Positions 53,901 through 64,000 of a stretch of 64,000 bases of DNA are shown here, in pieces. The position numbers and the translations under genes are program-made. The DNA comes from Dipylidium caninum. Its lineage: Eukaryota; Platyhelminthes; Cestoda; Cyclophyllidea; Dipylidiidae. The notes under the pieces were generated by a model that saw only the letters and a program-made list of their open reading frames with translations, made no database searches and was not told the origin of the DNA. Each line of letters begins with the position of its first letter. Within the stretch, counting starts at the first letter, position 1. Location: the NCBI GenBank assembly GCA_017562135.1, contig QEYB01000981.1, forward strand, positions 372,001-436,000, in the 5' to 3' direction.

Positions 53901-54046
53901 TTAGCGACTCCGTAAACAACTAGGAAATGTGCACCACGCGGGGAGAGTCTGCTCTACCTCGCGACCGAGGCGTTGTTTGCGGAGAAGACATGCGCGGAGA
54001 AGAATGTAACATGTTCTTGGTAAAAGAGTGGCGTAAAGAAAGGGAC
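50926..54046. other. Gap between convergent GPI and CFAP52, with a GC-rich core
   Basis: 3.1 kb. From about 51.7 to 54.0 kb the sequence turns GC-rich, with long open frames on both strands (for example 52400-52825 + and 52917-52348 -) that overlap and match nothing recognised. No splice chain could be built. Composition resembles the first 9 kb rather than its neighbours. Confidence 0.4.
51095..51100 (+). promoter_or_regulatory. Polyadenylation signal of GPI
   Basis: AATAAA 170 nt past the GPI stop codon. Confidence 0.6.
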
Positions 54047-57000
54047 TCATGTTTGCTCTTTGAACTCGGGTAAATCCCACAAAAAGATACCGCCGTCCTC
54101 GCTCACGGTAACTATGAGACGCTGGTCGGGCGAGATTTGCAGACGAGTGATGGGGGAGGAGTGGCCGAGACCCACGCGTATCACATCACCCTCGTTGTAA
54201 CGCCACACCTGAGGTAGAGAGGGAAAAATGAGTTGGAACGCACGCCAGCCTTCCAAGATTTTGTTTGCGCTTTCCTGTTCCGGACACGTAGCCACTTACT
54301 TCTAGCACCACATAGTTAATACGTTAGCAACTCTTTTTTTTTCGGGGAAAGGAACGTGAATGCATGGGCTTTCAAGGCCTGTAAAAACCGATTTACCACC
54401 GTCTTTGGTGTAGGACGGGGCGCATTGAAGGGGCAAACGAGGAGATTCCTCGTACCCCATTCAAGTGGTGTAGGGGTCGAAGACTGCAGTTAATAAAGTG
54501 CGTCTCATGGGTGTCGCCCCTGCCGGAGATAATATTCTGTGAAAGTTAGGAATTTAGCCACTTTTAGACATTCGCTTCCACTTATTATGACTGAACTGTA
54601 TAAGTCGCGAAATCGAACCCTTCTGATTATGCCAAAACAGATTCTGCTCGGCTAAAGTATTTAAGCGAGTGGTTTCAAGTGAAGAAATAGGCTCCACTTC
54701 CAAAAACTGTTTCTGTTTCAAATGTCTGTATTTAGAATGAAGATTGGGTTTAATTTATAAAGCTACTGATGTGATTTAAGTAGAAACCTATTTACTGCCA
54801 TTCTTGAGTAAACAGAGCATCGGGTTGGGCGAGTTTTGAATGCAATTATTAACACCAAACGCGTTTCACTAAATGTGATAGTAAACATTACGTGATAATT
54901 GTTATCAAACACCTTTCAACGGGCTGTGAACCAAAACCATGCCATGCAAAGTCGGAGGGAAATCGAGGAGTGGGCATGACTAGTAGAAAGCGAACCACAG
55001 ATGAGGGTGATAATAAACAACGATTAGATTATTGAGTAGTACACACCGACAACGACCCAGTGAGTCCAGCCGGATAACCGCAAAAGCGGTTATATGCAGA
55101 TGATCGAGAGTTGGAAAGTGTACGTTTAGGTAATATTTGGCCTATTACAGCAGTAAAACGAACTTTATGTCAATATTATTTAAAGCCCCAGCCAAATTAT
55201 AAGAATTTGGATGTGCGTGCGCAGCCACCAATTATTTTATGAGCGTTCGAATGCAGCGCATTGCAAAATCCGATTCTGGAAAATACTATAGCAGAAGGCT
55301 TTTCCTTCTTCTGACCACAAACTGGATACCATTTTGCACCCAAAATATTCAGCGTTATGTAAAAAACCCAGAGCTCATTCAAGATAAAGAGATTTATCGG
55401 TACCTGTTTCCCATTTCGCGGTCACAAAAGGGTGAGAATTTGGTAGTAAGATTGCGCGATTGACAGTGTTTCCGGCATTTAAACCCGAGAAATAACAGAG
55501 TGGTCTTTTTGGCTATCCTTAACTTTAGTGAATGTGGTGTTAAGTGGTGAGTGGGACAACAAAGTCGACCATACGTTTATATACTGCTACTGAATTTTTT
55601 AAGTAGGAATCTATGTATGATTTCGAGCAACCATCGCTGCCTTACCTTAACAATTTTATCGTCGCCACCGGTAACAAAGATGCTACCGTCTTTAGTGATA
55701 TCCATGCCGTTGATGGAACCGGAACGGGAGGCCTCGAGCTCGCGAATCTGTGATCCGTCGTACATCTCCCAATAGCCAATTTTTCGGTCCGTTCCCGCGG
55801 TCAGCAGTTGAACCTCGTTGGCGTCGAAGCACACCACCCGGAAGAGGGTATTTGAGAATATTATCTGCATTCGCGTGAACTCTCTAAATTTTTTAGACCA
55901 ATAAACGTTAATAAATAGTGATAGAAATATGGGAGGAAGAGTTCGTCATCGAACAGCTTTTCAACCATGTATTTTCATCCAATCGTGTATATTCATCCAT
56001 TTTTGCGAGAAACTAATTAAGCATCAAACATTACAGGTCGAAGGAGAATAGATTTGATTAAGGTTTTCCCATTTCCGTTGCGGTGGGGCAAAAGAGCATC
56101 TGAACAGGACTCCAGAATGAATTTTTCTGAAAAAGGGGACAGTATTGTCACAGACAATCAAGTTAACGTCGTAGAGAGAGGTTGTTTACTGCAGGCAGTT
56201 CAGAGGTCAACGGGGACATTTTAAGCGAGCTCACATTAAGCTCCACACGATGCAAGTGCCATCGGCTGAGGAGGAGGCGCAAGCGGTGTCGTCCTTGTTG
56301 ATCTTAATGCAGGAGACTGTGTTGGAGTGCTCCTTCAAGGTGGCGAGAAGCGTGACCACGTACATCGGTTGTTCCGCCCCCGATTCTCCATCGCCTCGAC
56401 AACGGGCCTTGCGGGGGGCTTTATTGGGGTACCTCGCGGACCTGCCAAACGCGGACTTGGCCTTCGCCCCCGCCCGAGATGAGGCGAGTGCCGCATCTAG
56501 TCGCGGTGATTGCCGTCACTCCCTTTTTGTGGGCGTCATTCACCGTGTACATCAGTCGACCCGTCTCTGGGTAGAAGGTGCGGATTCTGCTATCGTCCCA
56601 CCCTGTCGAAGTAAAGGAAGGTGCATAAACGCTCCATTGCAAGAGAGTGAATCTGCATGATAACGTCGGAAATTCCACAAAGAATAAAGCTAATTGATCA
56701 ACATTCCTTTTTTTTATCAATCACGTCTCGTTTCCGTCCTAACCTCTTTCGACAGGCATATCGGCATCAATGTGAGATTCTGACCATGCACTTCTGCATT
56801 TTTAGGGAATTTGATAACGCGGTGGCGGTTAAGATCACGAATACCCTGCAATAATTAGGCATAGCAAGTGGATTGAGAAAGAGAGAGTGCCACCGAGAAG
56901 TGGCATTTATTCTATCTGGAAAGGTAATCTCTTGAAAGGGAATCGGTAAAAGCCTCATGAACGAGGTTTCAAATGTTGCAATATTTAATTCTGCGCCTTT

Positions 57001-59003
57001 GTGTGACAGATGAACAGGAGGCCATTTTCATTTGCAACAGTACCACTGGGGTCCAAGATGGAAGTTCGACTTTGAGAAGCCAGGAGCATAAGTGCGTCTT
57101 GTCATGCTCACATTGGAAGTTCACTTACTTAAAAATATGCTTTATCAGTTAAATTTTACTATTGTTGAAACGCTTGAAGAGGTGACTGTGATAGATTTAT
57201 ATTCGGAGCACAAAAACACGACATTCAAAGGAAAACCACAAAAAATATTTGCGAATGTATCACCGGAAATGATTGAGGTTCCGTCTCTGACAATTTCAAT
57301 GCTGAAGCAGACAAGATTCGCAATGTTAATGCGCAGCAACTCCTGCTGACTTGGCGTATGAAATACCCGGATGTCCTCAAAAGAACACGTCACAAATAAG
57401 TCCGCGCAGTGTCTGAAAGAACAACCCACACACTTAAAGAGGAGTTAATGAGATTTTCGACTACTTACACGCAAGATCCACTAACATACTCGGGGAACTT
57501 AATGTCATTGATCGGAGAACAATGGCAGGAGCTGATGAGTTCGTGATCAAAAGATGAACCGTCAAAGCGATAGATTTGACTTTTGTCCGTAGCCACGAAA
57601 AATTGGTGGCCCTCACCTCGAAGGGTGATAGCCGTCACCTTACCCATCACCGAACGTTTCAACCTACAATCCCACTCAGATCTTAAAGAGAGAAAATGAC
57701 TTACTGCGTTTTGCTTAGCGCTAGACCGCAGGTCATTCGACTAATCTTGTGGCCAACGCTAAGCATCTGGACAATTCCTTCACCCGTGCCAATGATGAGA
57801 GAGGCATCGTCGACAAAACAGAGCGACGTTATTCCAAACTGAATTTGTTTTTCTCAGGAAAGATCAGTTGCACTAACGCTGAGCTTATTCGTACTGCCAA
57901 GATATCCCCGCTTGTGGTAGCACAAAATAACATATCGTCCTTACTATCAGGCTATAAATTTCAAAGGCATAAAAGTCTTTATGTTTTATATAAGAAAAGG
58001 GGCCAAAAATAACTTGTACATGGGGTTAAATAAAGGCTGGGAATACTTGTCGAAGAGGAAAAATGAAACATATCTAAATGCCAAGTATGTAATTATTTAT
58101 CTAACCGCTATAATTTTTCGGCACTATAAAGGCCTAAATATGGATAATGCCCTGGTGTTTGGTCTAAAAAAAGGATGGTCAAAAGCGCGGAAACTATTAA
58201 TGAAAGATGATAGGGAAACTAAATAAAGCTTTAAGAAACTTACGAGGACTTTCGTAATTGTCCTTTTATACTGGCGAAAATTACAGTCAGTAGGGTAAAA
58301 TTTCCTATTAGGCACATCAGCTCTCCAAATTCGTAAAATCGAGCTGAGGATAAGTTATAAACAGTCACTTACTCGCCTCCGGTGAAAAACATATCATCAC
58401 TAAGGTTTGAATACGTAATAGTTCTAGTAATCCCGGCATTTGCCAATTGTGCGGGGCTACCACAAATAGCAGCTTTATTCGCCAAAGACCACAAAACAAC
58501 ACTTGAATACGGAATAGATAAAAGAATTATTATACCTCCCATCATCCTGCCCCGCCGATACTGGCTAAGTACTTAGAATTTGGGGAAAAAGCTAAAGCTT
58601 GAACTTTAACATTGTGTATTACAAAGCGCACAATCTCTTTCTTTTCAACATAATCCCACAAAATAATATCGGCCTATCAAAAAACTCGGTAATATTACAC
58701 TCTTATACCTTATAACCCATATGTGTAATTTGTCCAGACGCTATAAAGCATCCATCACCCGAGAGTGTCAAGCAAACCACATTGCTTGTGTGACCCTGCA
58801 ATAAATGTTGTTTTCTGGAGTTTATGTCTTCAATTACTACAGCACACCCTAACGCATACACATAATTCTGTCGATCAGGATGCGCGTGCAAGCAGCCATC
58901 CACAGAACCTGCAAATTTTTAGTAATTTTATTTATCACAGACCATTGAATCCAACAACACTTTTCAGAGTAAGTTGCTCATAACCCAAGTTTTCGGACGT
59001 CAT
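54047..59003 (-). CDS. CFAP52: Cilia- and flagella-associated protein 52 (WDR16), with two apparent frameshifts
   Basis: WD40 protein of the doublet-microtubule inner junction, needed for motile cilia. Twelve minus-strand exons: 59003-58943, 58908-58709, 58673-58536, 58501-58373, 58343-58244, 57951-57705, 57663-57469, 57412-57264, 56602-56442, 56407-56235, 55883-55646, 54208-54047; about 650 residues (620 in human). Blocks: SVVGFNG + SVDGCLHAHPDRQN, GQITHMGYK, VPNRKFYPTDC, ITLRGEGHQFFVATDKSQIY, YPETGRLMYTVNDAHKKGVT, GGGEGQVRVWQ, ADGTCIVWSL, AGTDRKIGYWEMYDG and SINGMDITKDGSIFVTGGDD. Two exons need a one-base correction: an extra base in a four-base run at 58550-58553 and a missing base in a three-base run at 57836-57838. 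With these corrections all twelve exons are in phase. Very strong homology otherwise; sequence error is likelier than decay. Confidence 0.95.
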
Positions 59004-61710
59004 CAAGGTGGTGAAATAACAAACTTGAGGTTTTAAGATAAGTACAATAGCTAATTAGCGTATTGGCAACCGTTTTGCGTGAGGTAAACGTCTCATAAAT
59101 CCGCGTCAGTTAGTTTTATGACAACGAAGGCAAAATAATTTTCGATTGACCCATACAAAGAACTACATGATTGTTATATTTCAACAACACTATTTGCTAT
59201 AAAGTTTGTGAATTGCAATAAAAACATTGTTAAACCTGTAAGCTGGAATATTTGAATTTTCTCGAGAAAAATACGCACAAATCAACTATTATGTGTAGAG
59301 AATAAATACCCATCAATTCGTAGATATTTATGAGAATGAGTGTCTGTCAATCATCTTTGTTAACTTGTCCTGATGTACAGCAGTGTTACTCAATAATTGG
59401 AATATTTTTCAATTGATTGGGACAAATTTTGAGAAATCATCGCAATTTGGCTTATCATTTGGCCGCACTTCAGTGAATATAGCGATGCAAGCGCATATCA
59501 CCTTTTATCAATTGAAGGAATTTGATCGTGGACCCCAAAGGGTTCAAACGATTGCAATAGTTTTGCTCATGAAACATTCGGTACAAGTTACGCATTACTC
59601 ATAGCATATTTTAGGAGAATGTATCTATATAACTAGACATTGTCTTTGATTTAAAATGCTGATAGCTAAAGGCAGGAGTCAAAGAGGCAAGTTCTTAAGT
59701 GGTTGGCAAGCTCGTCAGCGTTGCCGAACGACGGACACTCAGCCGCGTCGATCACTCTCATCCCGCTCTCCGATTTCACTGGCCTAATAGTGGACTCCTG
59801 GCAAGAAGCAATCTCTTTAATCTAACGGAGCTGCGGGTGTAGATGAAGCAAACTGATCCAAAAAGACCATGATTTTTACGAAATTTTTCTTGGAAGGGAT
59901 GATTCTCGCCTTACAAAACCCCTTGCCTGTTCCCCTTCACTTCATCAATTTCATTTAGCTGTATTGACTTGCATTCGCGCCCTTAAATTTCTCGTTTGTG
60001 TTACGCCTACTTCATGAGTAGATTTAAGTGTATAAGCTTATTGACCATTACACCCAACTGTCACAAATTGGATTCGAAAGTTGAGTGCCGGTCCACTCAC
60101 GATTACCATTCCAGTTTTCCGGTAAAATGCCTAAAAATCATGTTTATGGAAGTTACCATTGCAGGGCTACCTGTATGCTTACTCGAATGGCCTCGATATT
60201 AGATGTGGTTGCGAAGTAAGGCAGTCATAACCTCTTGACTCATTGAGACACAGACCTTAACTTTTCTAAGGGAGTTCCCTTTATCCCCTTTTTTATTGAA
60301 AATCCCATCCCCACACACTCGTAGTTAATGTATATTTCGAATGAAATCCGACATTGACAAAAAGTCCGACAATCCAGGCCCCAGACACGGCACAAGCGTG
60401 CTGAGGAGGTATCGCTAATACGCCTCCCGGCTGATGTGCTGACCTTTGCCACATGGATTAGCATTAACCTGAGTATGCAAATGCGGCTGGTGATGTGTCT
60501 CAATGAAAGCATTTGCGACTAGTGGCTTTCTGGATGACTTTAAAAGCGTGTCTATGTGGAAATGTTATTCGTTTTAACTTAACTGAATCACGTTAAAGTC
60601 AAATTTTTGGTATCAATAATGCGGAAGTAACTTCAACCAGAACTAAGCATTGACTTGCGATGGACTATAAAAGCAACACCATTAAAATACGTACATACTC
60701 CAAGCTCCACATTTTCTTATCTAGCGAAGAAAGTTCTTTTGACTCACTGCCGAATCACAGTAACACAGTGCAATTACTATTTCAAAAGACGATGATAAAA
60801 TATCTATTGTGGCTCCAATGGGAAATTTGCATAAGTGTGGAATAAAAAGATCCCACTTCGGAAGATGGACGCGGTGGTATAGTACAGAAAAGCAGCAAAA
60901 ATAAGTCAATATACAAAAATCATAGCATGTCGAAGAAACAAAATCGGTGTAACAAACGCCGGCTAAGCAGAACTAGGCGTCGGATTATTCCCGAGTGAAT
61001 CCTGCTTGCCCTAAGCTCTGCAACAACCCTAAAATGACTCATCCAAGAGGCGAATGTGGCGAGTCAGGGTCACGGCGTGACTCATCGGACGTGACACAGA
61101 ACGCGGTCAAAGCGTGACCTTCACACCGCATACACATCCAAACTCACCTAGTTTAAAACAGATACAAGCATCAGCAGCACAGCTCGCGCTGGCTTCATGG
61201 GATTACCTGAGTGTAAGCGGCTTGGAGGCCTCCTTTTCGAAGGCGCAATGGCCGAGTGCAAGACATTAGGAGGGGGGCATTCGGCAAACCGGAGTGGCAC
61301 ACTGTGCAACCTCGGCTCCTCCCGCGCATGAAAGTGCTCGTCGAGTGCACTGTGCACCGCCGCCTCGCGAACAGAAATGCGCGGCGCGGTGAGTTGGAGC
61401 AGGCGTCGTCACTGCCGCGGCTTTGTTTCTCGTGGTGGGTATTTGCTCACGCGGTGTCAAACAAGCCACGCCTAAGCGGGGCAATCGATTGATCGGGTGT
61501 TTTAGGGTCAAAAAAAGGCTGACACGATGACTAGGGTGAACACCAGGATTAAACAGGAGCTTGTAAATGTAGGCAGCAAAAAAGTAAACCGTGCTATTGC
61601 GGATTACACATTTATTTCAAACCAAGTTCATGGTTCAGCGGTGAAAGCACCCATCAAGACCAGGGAGCTGAAACTACCTGTACACAGAAGCTAAGCCTAT
61701 CAGGGCCTCC
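59004..61710. other. Gap upstream of CFAP52
   Basis: 2.7 kb holding the CFAP52 5' flank and the MPC1 3' flank. Mostly AT-rich, with a GC-rich island at about 61.15-61.50 kb that has open frames on both strands but no recognisable protein. No RNA gene seen. Confidence 0.4.
61611..61616 (-). promoter_or_regulatory. Polyadenylation signal of MPC1
   Basis: AATAAA on the minus strand, 95 nt past the MPC1 stop. Confidence 0.6.
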
Positions 61711-62872
61711 TTATGCGGTCTCAGGATTTTCGGAGAAAGATGGTGGTGGCATCAAGAATTTCTTTCTAATCTCCTCACGTTGATCCTCTGACTTAACATG
61801 CCTGAAAATCAGTAAAGAGACTACTTAATTGAACAATGAGGGCAATCAGGTAACAACCTTCGTCTCGCAGTTGTTTCTTTGGTTTGGAAATTAAAAACGA
61901 TGGAAAAATGCAAGAGAACCCAGGGGCAAATAATGCCCCTAGAGGGGGAACATTACATCTTATGAAGCCGGAACTGAATCATAAGAGATATTATAAGCGT
62001 AAGATCACGTCTTAAATAATCCACATTTTTTCAGAGGTGCAGGTTAAAGCATTTATTTGACAGGGAAGAGGAACTGCTAACTTGCCAGTAATCAATAAAT
62101 CTCAATCCTTGAACACTTTGAGCAACCTCGTTCGTGCAATGACATGCGAACAGAAGAAGATTACGCGGCTGCACGCGAATAGCGAACCGCATGAATAACG
62201 CCGAGTAACAGAGTAGAGCTACATAAGAATGAAATCACTATTGAAAGCGGAGAGATTAGATGCAGCAATGATAGGGAAAAATAAGCGGCATAGTGCAGTC
62301 TTTAAAACAGTTGAAACTAAAATTAGGGCACATACCGAATGTCATTTTACCACTGATCAATTCAGGATTCTTTTTGAGATCACCCAAAGCGGCCAGAGGG
62401 AGACCCCAATTGGCCACAGGGCCCCAAAAATGCTGCAGTAAGAATTATGACAAACACAAATAAAAATTTTGGGAGAGCATCTTCTTCAAGTATAACAACA
62501 TTCAACATATATATTACGCAGAATACTTTTATATATGTTAAGGAAATATTATACAGAGTGATAGCCTAAAATATTTGACGCGTACAGGACGTCAACACTG
62601 GCTGTGATTTGGCCAATCTAACAATCTACGAAAAATATCTAATAAAATTGCAATCCAATATATGACATATTTTATGTTAACTTGAACTAATTCATTAAGA
62701 ATATGCAAAATATTTTAAACACTTTGACATATCACGAAACTGAAAAACAATCTCACGACGAACTAAGCAATTTAGCTCCATAAAAATGTTCCAAATACAA
62801 TAAAATTACCGTGCTGCACAAGTAGTCCCTAAACTCCTTGTTCCACACACGTTGGAAGAGCCGAGCTGCCAT
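61711..62872 (-). CDS. MPC1: Mitochondrial pyruvate carrier 1
   Basis: Inner-membrane subunit that with MPC2 imports pyruvate. Four minus-strand exons, all in phase: 62872-62810 ([20 protein letters not shown]), 62432-62336 ([20 protein letters not shown]), 62218-62086 ([18 protein letters not shown] and [11 protein letters not shown]) and 61801-61711 (stop TAA 61713-61711). 127 residues against 109 in human. The core matches the family almost throughout. The last exon adds a charged tail ([19 protein letters not shown]..) longer than usual. The third intron starts with GC (TACTG|GCAAGT, 62085-62084); the nearby GT would break phase. Too fragmented to appear as a single open frame. Confidence 0.93.
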
Positions 62873-64000
62873 CACAATAACTGGACACAAGGGCGCGGTG
62901 TAAAACGCGAAAAGTAGAAGTAACTGAATTATTTAAACAAAATGACCTTCAACTGCATAAGATAGTAAGTTCTTCCATCCCTTCCCTTTAAGATAGCTGA
63001 ATTACAATATATTTTAGTTTATTATGTACAATAATGCACTTTGGCGTTAAGTAGATTATATTATACGCATTCAATGTTTTTACTCCCTATCGGAATTTGC
63101 CAAGATTCTAAGCAAGGTTCTAGTCTTAGACGGCCTTTTTCCTGGTAGTATTATTAGGCTGTCAAGAAAGCATATACTTTTACACTACACCAATTTTTTT
63201 CACAAAATCCTGCATGTCGCAACAAATAAAATTGAGGGTTCCCCGATTCCTCAAACCTTTATTACGTTTTATCTTGAAGCGGTTACTTCGTAGACTAGTT
63301 CAACTCCCTCCAATTCTGACAAAGAACAATGAATAGATGATGCTCCAAACACCATTTGAAGCCGAGTAATGTCATCGAGGCGATGCAAAATGCTATTAAA
63401 ACTCAAATATCCACCTGTATTTTAGTCTTAATCCTAATTATTCGTAAAGACAAACAACAAACATTATCCCCCGCAATGAACGCCATGATTTATCGATGCT
63501 CTTTAATTCATTTTAACTTTATAAGGGCTTGACTGATAAAGTTTGTTCTTTTTATTAGCCGTATTTATTCTTTCCAACTACCATCTGTAAAGCTTTCCTT
63601 AAAGTAATAAAAGCCCTTTACAGTCGACTTCCCGACGCTTTTAAACCCACATTGCGAACACCGCCAAGGGCTCATCTTGCGAACTACTGGCCCGTTTGTA
63701 GATTAACCCTAAAACCTTAGTTTTTTTTGACATTATTATTTGCACGAGCTGTGACCTCGTTGCATTTACCCCCTGGCCACTGTCATGAACCCCGGCTGAT
63801 TTTTGACGGTCTAATTGCTGCCTTATATCCATAAGCCTTTCACCTATAAATTCCGCTAAACGCTATAATACTCCTCCACGCAAACTGTCCTGATGCAGCT
63901 ATTCGTGCCCTGACCCCCTTCTTAACACCACATCTGTTATACCATCTTTTTTGCCTTCATTGCGACAAATAAAAAAAATCGAAGCAAGTATAGCTAAATC
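62873..64000. other. AT-rich right edge
   Basis: 1.1 kb upstream of MPC1. From about 63.0 kb the + strand becomes T-rich, the pattern seen over plus-strand transcripts here, so a plus-strand gene may begin beyond the window. No coding segment recognised. Confidence 0.35.

Overview
The window reads as nuclear DNA of an animal, most likely a flatworm (Platyhelminthes) and plausibly a cestode or trematode. The evidence is spliced genes for metazoan proteins (SPARC, CFAP52, NOSIP, TBCK, ARB2A/FAM172A, WDR13), many introns only 29-41 nt long, and two genes whose first coding exon begins right at a splice acceptor with no ATG of its own. The last point fits the flatworm spliced leader that ends in AUG. 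No bacterial operon, CRISPR array, rRNA, intact transposon or clear tRNA was seen. The lineage is an inference from gene structure.

Layout, left to right (strand in brackets): SPARC-like matricellular protein [-] 195-4247; PGS1 phosphatidylglycerophosphate synthase [-] 7811-11086; NOSIP [-] 11246-12164; INO80E-like coiled-coil protein [+] 12777-14160; LENG8/SAC3-GANP family protein [-] 14595-18122; U2AF2 [+] 19697-21272; WDR13 [-] 21630-24695; an unrecognised gene [+] 25616-28366; NDUFB2 [-] 28720-29049; TBCK [+] 29691-34322; ARB2A/FAM172A [+] 34535-42802; ribosomal protein eS27 [-] 46693-46982; glucose-6-phosphate isomerase [+] 48263-50925; CFAP52 [-] 54047-59003; MPC1 [-] 61711-62872. I joined exons by hand from GT/GC..AG signals, reading phase and remembered family sequences. 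For most genes every junction keeps phase.

From 11 to 48 kb the genes form five successive head-to-head pairs, each sharing a 0.6-1.6 kb gap. TBCK and ARB2A are tandem and only 212 bp apart, a candidate trans-spliced operon. The first 9 kb is GC-rich with long introns and the rest is mostly AT-rich. The change falls inside PGS1, where one exon junction cannot be resolved.

The genes do not form one pathway. Loose themes are RNA splicing or export (U2AF2, LENG8, possibly ARB2A), mitochondrial metabolism (PGS1, NDUFB2, MPC1), glycolysis (GPI), motile cilia (CFAP52) and TBC-type signalling (TBCK).

Most notable: three GC-AG introns with the same GCAAGT donor; a very high share of ultrashort introns; several frame breaks in otherwise conserved genes that look like homopolymer errors; and the TBCK-ARB2A arrangement.
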